Assembly (NCBI GenBank): GCA_007858575.1
Contig: CP042279.1
Coordinates: 6,665,001 to 6,729,000 of the forward strand
Origin: Streptomyces sp. WAC08241
Lineage (GTDB): Bacteria > Actinomycetota > Actinomycetes > Streptomycetales > Streptomycetaceae
Direction of reading: 5' to 3'
Length of the DNA: 64,000 nt
Position 1 is the stretch's first letter; each line of letters starts with the position of its first letter. The notes beneath the pieces are model-generated. The model was not told where the DNA came from, made no database searches, and was given only the letters and a program-made list of their open reading frames with translations. A program made the position numbers and the translations under genes. Of the stretch, positions 11,062 to 20,987 are shown one piece after another.

Positions 11062-12263
11062 CGGAAGGCTCCTCCGGGGACTTCTCCGGCCTCCTGGCCC
11101 GGCGCACCTCCTGGGGCCGCTCGGACGCCATCGACCGCATCCTGTCGGCCGCGAACGCGCCGGGCGTCCTGTCGATGGCCGGGGCATCCCGGCCCCGACA
11201 GCTTCCCCGTGGCCCGCATCGCCGAGGTGACGGACCGGGTCCTCTCCCGGTCGGCCGCCTCGGCCCTCCAGTACGCCCCGACGGTCGGCACCGCGCCGAT
11301 GCGCGAGGCGGTGGCCCGGCGCGCGGGCGAGACCGGCGCGGCGGTCGGCCCGGAGCGGGCGATGGTCACCGGCGGCAGCCAGCAGGGCCTGGACCTGGTG
11401 GCCCGGACCCTCCTCGACGAGGGCGACCTGGTCGCCCTGGACGACCCCAGCTACCTGGGCGCCGTCCAGTCCTTCCGGGGCGCCGGGGCCCGGCTCCTGC
11501 CGCTCCCCACGGACCGCGACGGCATGCGCGTCGACGTCTCGCGGGCGGTCGCCGCCGGCGCCCGGCCCACACTGGTCTACGTCGTCCCGCACTTCCACAA
11601 CCCCACCGGCGGCGTGCTCACCACGGAGCGCCGCCGGGAGCTCGCGGCCCTGGCCGACCGGTACGGCTTCCTGATCGTCGAGGACGACCCGTACGGCGAC
11701 CTGGCGTTCGACGGAGCGGCTGCCGTCCACGGACGTGCACGGCGACCGGGTGATCCGGCTGATGAGCCTGTCGAAGACGCTCTGCCCGGGGTTCCGGGTG
11801 GCCGGCCTGACTGCCCCGGCGGGCCTGCTCGGCGAACTGGTGGCGGCCAAGCAGAGCAGCGACCTCCAGACGAACACCTTCGGGCAGTACGTCCTCGCCG
11901 AACTCCTCGGCGACCCGGCGTTCCTGCCCGCCCACCTCGCCCGCCTGCGCACCCTGTACGGGGACAAGGCGCGGGCGACGGCGGCGTTGCTGCGCGAGCG
12001 GCTGCCGTGGCTCGTCTTCGACGACCGCGCGGCGGCCTGTTCTTCTGGTGCTCCGTGGACGACCCCGGGTCACCTCGGACCTGTTGTACGAACACGCCCT
12101 GGCCCAGGGGCTCGCGCTCGTGCCCGGAGCGCCGTTCTGCATCGAGCAGGACGGCTCCCGGCTGCTGCGGCTCTCCTTCGCGACCCTCGACGAGGAGCAG
12201 CGGAGGGAGGGCGTCTCCCGCCTCGCGACGGCCTTCGACAAGGCCAGGGCCGACGCGTACTGA
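11058..12263 (+). CDS. PLP aminotransferase, class I/II (LysN/2-aminoadipate or MocR-like catalytic domain)
   Basis: About 400 residues without a DNA-binding N-terminus. Features: SMAGGIPAP near residue 40, QYAPTVGTAPMREA, TGGSQQGLDL, VVPHFHNPTG, the aspartate region VEDDPYGDL and the Schiff-base lysine in SLSKTLCPGFRVA. This is the 2-aminoadipate transaminase-like group. ATG 11058 overlaps the MFS stop as ATGA. Single losses lie near 11187, 11718, 12035 and 12070. As the last tightly coupled gene of the operon it probably supplies or finishes an amino acid building block. Confidence 0.85.
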
Positions 12264-12364
12264 ACCGTCCCGCTGAGCCCGTTCCACCGGTGCGCGCCGA
12301 ACCACCCTCCCGGCGCGCACCGCCCCGCCCTTCCGACGACGACACGCAACGAAGGAGCACGGTC

Positions 12365-12737
12365 ATGACGGCACGCACACACCCCCGGTGACCGCCGACT
12401 CGCTGGTGGCCCGGCTGTTCCAGGTGGTCGACTCCCGCACGTGGGACGACCTCGGCGAGGTCTTCGCCGACGACGCGGTCTACGAGCGCCCTGGCTACCC
12501 GGCCCTGGAGGGCCTGGACCGGATCCGCCACTTCTACGAGCACGAGCGGATCATCGCCTCGGGCGCCCACGAGGTCGACCAGGTCACCGGCGGCTCGCCG
12601 CGGCGGCCTGCTGGGGCCGCTTCCGGGGCGCGAGCCGCGACGGCACCCCGCTGGACGAGGGCTTCGCCGACACGTACCTGGTCCGGGACGGCAAGATCGC
12701 GTACCGGAGGACGTACTTCTACCGCGCGGCGATCTGA
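12365..12737 (+). CDS. NTF2/SnoaL-like small protein
   Basis: About 125 residues. ATG 12365 has a strong AAGGAG eight bases upstream; one C missing in the run near 12387 shifts the frame, so MTARTHPPVTADSL is the likely start. The body (VARLFQVVDSRTWDDLGEVFADDAVYE, GLDRIRHFYEH, DGKIAYRRTYFY) is the cone-shaped NTF2 fold found in SnoaL-type cyclases, isomerases and ligand-binding proteins. A second break is near 12600. It sits 100 bases after the aminotransferase and may belong to the same cluster. Its ligand or reaction is not evident. Confidence 0.75.
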
Positions 12738-12835
12738 CGCGGACCGGGGGCCGGCGGGCGGTGGGCCGACGGGTCGGCGGGTCGGCCGGCGGACGCCCGG
12801 CGCCCCGCCGACCCCTCGGGTGAGAGTATTCGATC

Positions 12836-13387
12836 ATGGATCTGGTACCCGTCGACCGCGCCCCCGCCCCCGGGGCCGTCCTCCTCAGCGGCATCCCCGG
12901 CAGCGGCAAGTCGACCGTCGCGGCGGCGCTCGCCGCCCGGTTCGCGGCGGCCACCCACATCGAGGTCGACGGGCTCCAGTCCCTCGTCGTGAGCGGCGGG
13001 CGGTGGCCGACCCCGGAAGGGGACCCGGAGGCCGACCGGCAGATCTTCCTGCGCGCCCGCAACGCGTGCCTGCTCGCCGGCAGCTTCGCGTCGGCGGGCT
13101 TCCTGCCGGTGATCGACGACGTGGTGGTCCGGCGCGGCCACTTCGACTTCTACCGGACCTCCCTGCGGACCGTCCCCTGCACGCCGTTCTTCTCGTCCCG
13201 GCCCCGGAGAGGGCCCGGGAACGCAACGACGCCCGGCACAAGCGGCTGACGACCGACTGGTCCTTCCTGCACGAGGCGATGCTCGAAGAGCTGCCGGACG
13301 CGGGCGTGCGGATCGACAGCACGGACCTGACGGTGGAGGAGACGGTGGACGCGGTCCTGCGGGCGACGGGCTCGACCCGGCCGCGTG
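12836..13387 (+). CDS. P-loop kinase, chloramphenicol phosphotransferase-like
   Basis: About 185 residues beginning MDLVPVDRAP. A clear Walker A motif, SGIPGSGKST, stands near residue 20, followed by IEVDGLQSLV, DDVVVRRGHFDFY and a lid-like ERARERNDARHK segment. This is the layout of small AAA_33/chloramphenicol phosphotransferase-like kinases. One C is missing near 13180. The frame as given runs on with no stop, but the end is most likely the TGA at 13385-13387 (one C missing just before it), because a 9-base repeat tract and the convergent LacI gene follow. It could modify a small molecule, perhaps as a resistance function of the neighbouring cluster; that is inference. Confidence 0.65.
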
Positions 13388-13402
13388 ACCGGGGCACCCG
13401 AC

Positions 13403-13475
13403 CGCTCTGGTCGCTCCGACTGCTCCGACCGCTCCAACCGCTCAGATCGTTCAGGCAGTTCAGGCTGTTCAGGTC
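13403..13475. repeat. Degenerate 9-base tandem repeat at a convergent gene end
   Basis: Seven to eight units of 9 bases, such as CTCCGACTG, CTCCGACCG, CTCCAACCG, CTCAGATCG, TTCAGGCAG, TTCAGGCTG and TTCAGGTCG, grade into each other. The tract lies between the P-loop kinase and the convergent LacI gene. Confidence 0.75.
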
Positions 13476-13490
13476 GCCCCTGAAGCGCCC

Positions 13491-14533
13491 CTACCCCCGC
13501 ACCGCCCCCGTCGACCCCCGCACCACCAGCTCCGCCGGGACCGTCACGAGGCCGCCCGGCGGGAGGTCCTCCGAGGCCGTCGCCAGGCGGCCCGCGCGGG
13601 CGCCCGTCCCGTGCAGCGGGAGGTGGACGGTCGTCAGGGCCGGGACCGCGTCCAGGGCGGACGGCAGGTCGTCGAAGCCGGCCACGGACACGTCGCCGGG
13701 GACGTCCAGGCCGCGTTCCCCGAGGGCGGCGCGGACGCCGAGGGCCACCGTGTCGTTGCAGGCGACGATCGCGGTCAGGTCCGGGTCGCGGGCGAGGAGT
13801 TCGGCCGCCGCGGCTCGGCCGGAGGCCCGCTCGTACGGGCCGTGGACCGTCGGCCCCTCCGCGACGCCCGCCGCCGCGAGCGCCTCCCGGTGTCCCTCCA
13901 GGCGGTGCCGGGTCGTGGTCCGGTCGGCCGGCCCCGCCACGTAACCGATCCGCCGGTGACCGAGGCCGAGCAGGTGCTCGGCGAGGCGGCGCGCGCCGGT
14001 CCGGTGGTCGAAGACGAGGGCCGCCGCGTGCGCGTCCCCTCCACCGGCGGGCGCCCGCACAGCACGACCCGGGTCCCCGCGTCCGCCAGTCTGGACAGTT
14101 TGGCAGCCGTCGCCGCCAGCCGCTTCCCGTCCTCCAGGGAGCCGCCCATGAGGATGACGGCGGCGGCCGCTGCCGCTGGAGCAGCGTGAGGTAGGTCAGT
14201 TCGCGCTCGGGGAGCCGCCCGTGTTGCAGACGACGGCGAGCTTCTCGCCCCCGCCCCGCCCGGACGCGCCCGCGCCGATCGCGGTCTGCGCCGCGCTCGC
14301 CATGATCCCGAAGAAGGGGTCCGCGATGTCGTTGACCAGCACGCCGACCAGGTCGGACGTGGCGGCGGCGAGGGAGCTCGCGGGGCCGTTGAGGACGTAA
14401 TCGAGGTCGGCCACGGCCCGCAGCACCCGCTCCCGGGTGGACTCGGCCACCGGGTAGTTGCCGTTGAGGACGCGGGAGACGGTGGCGGGGAGACCCGAGC
14501 GCGGGCGGCCACGTCCGCCAGGGTGACGGTCAT
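13491..14533 (-). CDS. LacI family transcriptional regulator
   Basis: About 345 residues. The N-terminus MTVTLADVAARARVS followed by a recognition helix and RVLNGNYPV is the LacI HTH; then VLNGPASSLAAATSDLVGVLV leads into the periplasmic-binding-like domain (GHRRIGYVAGPADRTTT, IVACNDTVALG, DVSVAGFDDLPSA). Single-base losses lie near 14056, 14177 and 14490. It is transcribed divergently from the dehydrogenase operon at 14946, and a perfect palindrome at 14593-14608 is its likely operator. It probably represses that operon until a sugar or polyol inducer binds. Confidence 0.9.
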
Positions 14534-14592
14534 CGCGTGCGTACCTCCGGGGCCTTGTGGGGGCGTTGTCCGCAGGCTAGCGTTCCTGCCTG

Positions 14593-14608
14593 TAGAAAGC
14601 GCTTTCTA
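14593..14608. promoter_or_regulatory. LacI-type operator, perfect 16-bp palindrome
   Basis: TAGAAAGCGCTTTCTA is a perfect inverted repeat with the central CG of LacI/PurR/CcpA family operators. It lies 60 bases upstream of the LacI start and ~340 bases before the dehydrogenase, in the divergent promoter region. Confidence 0.8.
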
Positions 14609-14679
14609 TCGGGCGTGGGGCAACGGGTCGATGGGATGCGGAGCATTCGGTCGATTGCGCGCGGGGCGCTGGGGCGACC

Positions 14680-14905
14680 GGGGGCGAGGCGCCGGTACGA
14701 CCGCGGGCGAGGCGTCCGTACGACCGCGGGCAGGGCGCCCATACGACCGCGGGCGAGATGCCCGCACGCCCGCAGGCAAGACGCCCGCACGACCGCACGC
14801 AAGACGCCCGCAGGCAAGACGCCCGCACGACCGCACGCAAGACGCCCGCAGGCAAGACGCCCGCACGACCGCACGCAAGACGCCCGCACGACCGCACGTC
14901 GAACG
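14680..14905. repeat. Minisatellite in the leader of the sugar operon
   Basis: About 220 bases of degenerate 23-24 base units. The early units resemble GGGCGAGGCGTCCGTACGAC plus CGCG. The late part (14780-14901) is built from a 23-base unit (GACGCCCGCACGACCGCACG plus CAA) and a 15-base unit (GACGCCCGCAGGCAA) alternating as 23-15-23-15-23-23. The copies in the late part are nearly identical, so they look recent. The tract separates the operator at 14593 from the dehydrogenase start at 14946. Confidence 0.85.
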
Positions 14906-14945
14906 CCCGGGGATCGCGCATGGCCCCCGAGGAGAGGAACCTTCC

Positions 14946-16092
14946 GTGACACGCAGGACCGTCCGCATCGCCATGAACGGCGTCACCGGCCGCATGGGCC
15001 ACCGCCAGCACCTGGTCCGCTCGATCCTCGCCCTGCGCGAGCAGGGCGGCCTCGACCTCGGGAACGGCGAGACCCTCTGGCCCGAGCCCGTCCTCGTCGG
15101 CCGCCGCGAGCCCGCCCTGCGCGCCCTCGCCGAGCGCCACGGCCTCACCGAGTGGTCCACCGACCTCGACGCGGTCCTCGCGGACGGGACGGTCGACGTC
15201 TACTTCGACGCCCAGGTCACCTCGGCCCGCGCCGACGCGATCCGCCGGGCCATAGCCGCCGGCAAGCACGTCTACACCGAGAAGCCGACGGCCGGGGACC
15301 TGGCCGGCGCCTCGACCTCGCCCGGCTCGCCACCGAGCGGGGATCAAGCACGGCGTCGTCCAGGACAAGCTGTTCCTGCCGGGCCTGCTCAAGCTCAAGC
15401 GCCTGATCGACGGCGGCTTCTTCGGCGAGATCCTGTCCGTACGGGGGAGTTCGGCTACTGGGTCTTCGAGGGCGACTGGCAGGAGGCCCAGCGCCCGAGC
15501 TGGAACTACCGCGCGCAGGACGGCGGCGGGATCGTCGTCGACATGTTCCCGCACTGGGAGTACGTGCTCCACGAGCTCTTCGGCCGGGTCACCTCCGTCA
15601 GCGCCCACGTCGCCACCCACGTCCCGCGCCGCTGGGACGAGCACGGCAAGCCCTACGAGGCCACCGCCGACGACGCCGCGTACGGGATCTTCGAGCTGGA
15701 GGGCGGGGCCGTCGCCCAGATCAACTCCTCCTGGGCGGTCCGCGTCCACCGCGACGAGCTGGTGGAGTTCCAGGTCGACGGCACGCACGGCTCGGCCGTC
15801 GCCGGGCTGCGCGGCTGCCGCGTCCAGCACCGCTCGGCCACCCCGAAGCCGGTCTGGAACCCCGACGTCCCCGTGACCGAGCCCTTCCGCGACCAGTGGC
15901 AGGAGGTCCCGGACAACGCCGACTTCGACAACGGCTTCAAGGCCCAGTGGGAGCTGTTCCTGCGCCACGTCGTCCTCGACGAGCCCTACCACTGGGACCT
16001 CTCGCGGGCGCCCGCGGCGTCCAGCTCGCGGAACTGGCCTGCGCTCGGCGACGGAGGGCCGCCGCCTGGAGGTCCCGGAGGTGGCGCTGTGA
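14946..16092 (+). CDS. Gfo/Idh/MocA family oxidoreductase
   Basis: About 385 residues. The N-terminal nucleotide-binding part reads MNGVTGRMGHRQHL, followed by the family's EKPTAG motif and, in the second domain, FPHWEYVLHELFG with the probable catalytic histidine. Members oxidize sugars, inositols or related polyols with NAD(P). Start GTG 14946 follows GAGGAGAGG. Single-base losses lie near 15310, 15345, 15445 and 16010. It is the first gene of an operon with a DUF993 protein and a TIM-barrel isomerase, under the divergent LacI regulator, so it probably takes the first step in breakdown of a sugar acid or polyol. Confidence 0.85.
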
Positions 16093-16144
16093 CGACGGCG
16101 CCACGACCGGACGACCGCCGCACCGACCCCCTGGAAGGGACCCC

Positions 16145-17292
16145 ATGACGATCCGCCTCCCCGCCCCCGACGGCGGCCTCCGGCAGTACGAGCCCCGCAC
16201 CGACCCCCTGGCGCTCGCCCCGGCCGGCCCCCGGCCTCCCGTACCGTCCTCTCCGCCGCGCACGTCGTCGCCGACCCGTACGCCGACGCCACCCCCGACG
16301 GCCCCGCCGCCGTCGACTGGGACGCCACCCTCGCCTTCCGCCGCCACCTCTGGTCCCACGGCCTCGGGGTCGCCGAGGCCATGGACACCGCCCAGCGGGG
16401 CATGGGCCTGGACTGGGCGGGCGCGGCCGAACTGATCCGGCGCTCGGCCGCCGAGGCGAGGGCCGTCGGCGGCCGGATCGCCTGCGGCGCGGGCACCGAC
16501 CACCTGCCCCACGGCACGCTGCCGCGGATCCGCGCCGCGTACGAGGAACAGCTCGCGGTGGTCGAGGAGTCGGGCGCGCAGGCGATCCTGATGGCCTCCC
16601 GCGCCCTCGCGGCCGCCGCGACGGGCCCGGACGACTACCTCGACGTCTACGGCCACCTCCTGCGCCAGGCGAGCGAGCCGGTGATCCTGCACTGGCTGGG
16701 CCCGGTGTTCGACCCGGCGCTCCACGGCTACTGGGGCTCGGCCGACCTCGACGCGGCGACGGAGACCTTCCTCGCCGTGATCGCGGCCCACCCGGACAAG
16801 GTCGACGGAGTCAAGGTCTCCTCCTGGACGCCCGGCGCGAGGTCGAACTGCGCCGCCGCCTCCCCGACGGGGTGCGCTGCTACACGGGCGACGACTTCCA
16901 CTACCCGGAGCTGATCGAGGGCGACGACCAGGGCTTCAGCCACGCCCTGCTCGGCGTCTTCGACCCGCTGGGCCCGCTGGCGGCGCGGGCGGTCCGCGCC
17001 CTCGACACGGGCGACACGACGTCCTTCCGCGCACTCCTCGACCCCACGGTGCCCCTCGCCCGCCACCTCTTCCAACCCCCACCCGCTACTACAAGACGGG
17101 CGTCGTCCTCCTGGCCTGGCTGGCCGGCCACCAGGACCACTTCACGATGGTCGGCGGCCTCCAGTCCGCCCGTTCCTCCCGCACCTCGCGCGCGCGTACG
17201 AACTGGCCGACGGGCTCGGCCTGTTCCCCGACCCGTCCCTGGCGGAGTCCCGGATGAAGTCCCTCCTCACGGTCCACGGAGTCCCGCGGTGA
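16145..17292 (+). CDS. DUF993 family protein (dihydrodipicolinate synthase/aldolase-like)
   Basis: About 385 residues. The segments IACGAGTDHLP, AILMASRALAAAA, VILHWLGPVFDP, VDGVKVS and CYTGDDFHYPELI fit the DUF993 family, which is related to the N-acetylneuraminate lyase/dihydrodipicolinate synthase TIM barrels. VDGVKVS probably holds the Schiff-base lysine position. ATG 16145 follows AAGGGA. Frame breaks lie near 16235, 16833, 17083 and 17170. The stop overlaps the next start as GTGA. With the dehydrogenase and isomerase it suggests oxidation, then isomerization, then aldol cleavage of a carbohydrate; the substrate is unknown. Confidence 0.8.
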
Positions 17293-18089
17293 ACGCCGAG
17301 CGCTTCTCGATCAACCAGATGACGGTCAGGCAGCTCCCCTCCCCGACCTCGTCGCCCACTGCGTCCGCCTGGGGATCCGGGGCGTGGGCCTGTGGCGCGA
17401 ACCCGTCCGGGAGTACGGGGTGGAGGCGGCGGCCCGGCTCGTGCGGGAGGCGGGCCTGGCGGTCACCACCCTCTGCCGGGGCGGCTTCTTCACCTCGGAC
17501 GACTGGCCTGCCTCCAACCGCGCGGCGGTCGACGAGGCGGCGGCCCTCGGCACGGACACCCTGGTCCTGGTCTCCGGCGGCCTCACCCCCGCCTTCCCGG
17601 ACCTCCCGGCCGCCCGGGCCCGCATCGCCGAGGCGATCGGCGAACTGGCCCCGTACGCCGCGGAACACGGCGTCCGCCTCGCCGTCGAGCCCCTCCACCC
17701 GATGTACGCGGCGGACGGCTGCGCGGTCTCCACCTTGGACCAGGCCCTGGAGATCGCCGAGCGCTTCCCGCCCTCGCAGGTGGGCGTGGTCGTGGACACC
17801 TACCACCTCTGGTGGGACGACCGGGCCCCGGCGGCGGTGGAACGCGCGGCCGCGACCGGCCGCATCCACTCCTTCCAGCTCGCCGACTGGACCACCCCTC
17901 CCGGCCGGCGTCCTCAACGGCCGCGGCCAACTGGGCACGGGCACGATCGACCTCCGCGCCTGGACGACCCTCCTGGAGGAGGCCGGCTACACGGGCCCGG
18001 TGGAGGTGGAACTCTTCAACGACGCACTGTGGGCGCGGGACGGCGTGGAGGTCCTGGAGGAGACGCTGGAACGCTTCGTGGCGATCTGA
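17289..18089 (+). CDS. Xylose isomerase-like TIM-barrel sugar isomerase/epimerase
   Basis: About 265 residues of the AP_endonuc_2 TIM barrel. Likely metal ligands are the Glu in LAVEPLHPMYA, the Asp in VVVDTYHLWW and the late Glu in VEVELFND. GTG 17289 overlaps the DUF993 stop. One C is missing near 17338 and one near 17900. It is the third gene of the LacI-linked operon and probably isomerizes or epimerizes the keto-sugar made by the dehydrogenase. Confidence 0.85.
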   Translation: MNAERFSINQMTVRQLPSPTSSPTASAWGSGAWACGANPSGSTGWRRRPGSCGRRAWRSPPSAGAASSPRTTGLPPTARRSTRRRPSARTPWSWSPAASPPPSRTSRPPGPASPRRSANWPRTPRNTASASPSSPSTRCTRRTAARSPPWTRPWRSPSASRPRRWAWSWTPTTSGGTTGPRRRWNARPRPAASTPSSSPTGPPLPAGVLNGRGQLGTGTIDLRAWTTLLEEAGYTGPVEVELFNDALWARDGVEVLEETLERFVAI

Positions 18090-18168
18090 GGACATCAGAG
18101 TCCGGGCAGCCCTCGGCCACCGGACGGTAGCGTCCCGTGGGACCCACTACGGAAGGGACGGTCACCGT

Positions 18169-18830
18169 ATGCCGCACAGCAGGACCGTTGTCGACGGGCG
18201 CGAGCAGCGCGGCCTGATCCTCGACTTCGCCGGTGTACTCACCGCCAGCCCCGTCCCCGTCCACCGCGCCTGGTGCGTCTCCGAAGGGCTGGCCCCGGAG
18301 CGTGGCGCAGCACCCTCAACGACCATCCCGAAGGACGACGCCTCTACACCGCGCTGGAGATCGGGGAGATGGGGCAGGCCGAGTGGAACGAGGGCACGGC
18401 CGCTCTCCTCGGGAAGCACGTGGACCCGGTGAACCTGATGGGCCGGGCCTGGGCCGAGGTGCCCGTGGCCCGCCGGATGGTCGCGCTCGCCCGAGCCGCA
18501 CGCGCGGCCGGTCACCGGCTCGCGCTGCTGTCCAACAGCTTCGGTCTCGACCCGTTCAATCCGTACGAACACGTCGGCATCTGGGACCTGTTCGACGTCC
18601 ACGTCGTGTCCGAGCTGGTGGGACTGGCCAAGCCCGACCCGGAGATCTACCGGGTCACCCTCGACCTCATCGGCGTCCCGGCCGAGCGGTGCGTCTTCGT
18701 GGACGATCACGCGGTGAACCTGCCGCCGGCCGCTGAACTGGGCATCACCACCGTCCACGCGACGGACGAGGACACGGCCGTGACGGAGCTGGAGGCACTC
18801 CTCGGTGTGACGACGGCGTTCGCCGTGTGA
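18169..18830 (+). CDS. HAD-IA family hydrolase
   Basis: About 220 residues. Motif I is LILDFAGVLT (nucleophile Asp), motif II LALLSNSFG, motif III lysine in GLAKPDPEIY and motif IV VFVDDHAVN. The second Asp of the usual DxD motif is Ala (DFA), as in several non-phosphatase or low-activity HAD members. ATG 18169 follows GGAAGGGA. One G is missing near 18306. It is probably a phosphatase or dehalogenase-like enzyme of unknown substrate, transcribed separately from the preceding operon. Confidence 0.85.
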
Positions 18831-18938
18831 GTCTGCCCAGGCCCGTCACGTGGAGTCCGGATCATGCGGTGATCGAAGTGACGCCACCTCCGAGCGAGCC
18901 CGATTCGAGGCAGGTCCACACGTCCGGCCCGGGGCGCG

Positions 18939-19401
18939 CTACCGCTTCGGACCGCCCAGCAGATCCCCGAGCCCGCCCCCGCTCCGCCCTTCTTCGCGGC
19001 GCGCTTGGTGAGGGCCGCGACGACGACGGGGACGAGGAGTTCGACCGCGCGGTTCGCGGTGGCCGGCGGGATGCCGGTGCGCTTCGCGACGGCGTTCGCC
19101 GCCGGCTTCGCCAGCTTGGCGAGTACCCCGGCCATCAGGCCGCCGCTCACCAGGCCGCCGAAGGCGGCGACGCCCTGAAGCGGAGGTTCGGGGAGGCGAC
19201 CTCGTCGACGGCGGCGCGCACCTCGTCCGCACTGCCGGGCTCGGCGGCGGCCTGCCGCAGCCCGCCGGAGAGCTCCGCCACCGAGCTGCCCACGACCTCC
19301 TGGGCCCCGGCCGCGTCCGTACCGAGCAGCCCGGCGATCTCGTGGAGCCGGTCGGCGCCCAGCTCGTTCAGCACGTCGTCCTGGAAGGATCCGTCGCTCA
19401 T
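18939..19401 (-). CDS. DUF937 family protein
   Basis: About 155 residues. The start MSDGSFQDDVLNELGADRL, alternating helical repeats (EIAGLLGTDAAGAQEVV), a glycine-rich GGLVSGGLMAGVL core and a Lys/Gly-rich tail ending in GDLLGGPKR fit DUF937. Breaks near 19165 and 18965 separate the two halves and the last residues. The function of the family is unknown. It converges on the HAD gene. Confidence 0.8.
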
Positions 19402-19599
19402 GCGGACAACGCTATGCCGGACGCTCTCCGGCGGCACGTCGAAGACACGAGCGACGTGGACCGGACGGCGCCTGGAGTTCCATCCGAATGCGCGGGTACG
19501 GGCAGGCCGTATCGCCTTCCGTAGAATCGGCCGTCCGGGTCGGCAGGTCGTCTCCTGCCCTGGTTCCGCCCTCAGGACCGAGCGAACGGACACGACTCC

Positions 19600-20987
19600 A
19601 TGTATGTCAGCAGGATCCACATCGAGGACATCAGGTCGTTCCACGGCCCCCGCACGGTCAACCTGACACTGACCCGGCCCGACGGCAGTCATGCCGGCTG
19701 GACGGTCCTCGCGGGCCGCAACGGGTCGGGCAAGACCACCCTGTTGCGCGCACTGGCTCTGGCTCTGAGCGGGCCGGTGGCAGCGCGCGGGCTTGTCCAG
19801 GGCTTCGAGAACTGGATCGCGCGGGGACGGCGTCCGGCATCGCCGAGGCCGAGATCGTGAGGGACGAGAAGTTCGACAAGTTCAGCGCTGGAGGGAGGAC
19901 CGTCAATCAGTTCGGAACCGGACTTCGGTGGACCGCACCAGGTGAAGCCAGCGGCGGTCGTCGGGGCACACAACCCGCGCTGGACGAGATCCGGTACGGA
20001 AAGGCACGGCCGACCAGCGCCACCCCGGCCCGGCGTGGTCCATGGGCCGACAATCCGGCAGGCTGGTTCTGCGCCGCGTACGGGCCTTTCCGGCGCATGG
20101 CGGGCGGCTCCGGGGACGTGCAGCGATTGATGCTGGCCTCCGGCCCGGTCGCCCGCCAAGCCAGTCTGTTTCACGAGGACGCTTCTCTCGCCGAGGGCGT
20201 CGCCTGGCTGATCGAGCAGCACCTGCGCGCGCTGGAGGGCAAGGAAGGTGCCGAGGCCCTGAAGGCGGCGGCTCTGTCCGTCTTGGGCGATGGGCTGCTG
20301 CCGGACGGATACCGTGTGGACGATGTCGACTCCGAAGGGCTCTGGGTCACTCGTGACGGGCAGCGCTTCCCCCTGCGCGAGATGAGCGACGGTTTCCGTA
20401 CGGTCGCCTCCCTCGTCGTCGACCTGCTCAAGCAGATTCACGATGCCTTCGGCGACGCGGCGTTCTCCGGAGACCGCGAGGGCCCCCGGCTGATCCGTGT
20501 TCCCGGAGTCGTGATCATCGACGAGATCGACGCCCATCTCCACGTCACCTGGCAACGCCGCATCGGACCGTGGCTGACCTCGCGCTTCCCCCGCATCCAG
20601 TTCATCGTCACCACGCACAGTCCCTACATCTGCCAAGCGGCCGACCCCGGAGGTCTGATCCGTCTCCCCGGAGTCGACGAGAAGGCCGCGCCGGAGGTGG
20701 TGACGGAAGACCTGTACGAGCGGGTGGTCTTCGGCAGCGGGGACGACGCCGTCCTCTCCGAGCTGTTCGGTCTGGACACCCCGTATTCCGAGCGGGCCGA
20801 GCAGCTCCGGGCCGAGTTCGTGGAGCTGGAAGCGAGCGTCTACGACGGTGACACGTCAGTGGAGACCCTCTCCCGCTACAAGGAGCTGAAGAGCCGGCTC
20901 ACCAGTTCGCCGACGGCTCGCCTCGACGAGATGTCCGCCCGCCTCCAGCGGCTCTCCGACGAGATCGCGGAGAGCGGGGCGGAATGA
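19600..20987 (+). CDS. AAA/RecF-type ATPase, PtuA-like (Septu-type defence candidate)
   Basis: About 463 residues. The N-terminus MYVSRIHIEDIRSFHG is typical of RecF/SMC-like AAA_15/AAA_21 ATPases. The Walker A motif is LAGRNGSGKTT; a late LREMSDGFRTVASL stands at the signature position, VIIDEIDAHLH is Walker B and FIVTTHSPYI is the H-loop. A charged helix follows (EQLRAEFVELEASV). One G is missing near 19827. It overlaps the HNH nuclease gene as ATGA at 20984. This pairing is the architecture of PtuA/PtuB in Septu systems and of the effector part of some retrons. Third-position A/T is more frequent than in neighbouring genes, hinting at transfer. Confidence 0.8.

Noticed and set aside
14780..14901. 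Possible CRISPR array
   Set aside because: The units are contiguous with no unique spacers, and no cas genes are present; it is a tandem minisatellite.
14577..16517. Long minus-strand open frame opposite the Gfo/Idh gene
   Set aside because: It is created by the open-in-all-frames repeat tract plus GC bias; no domain is visible.
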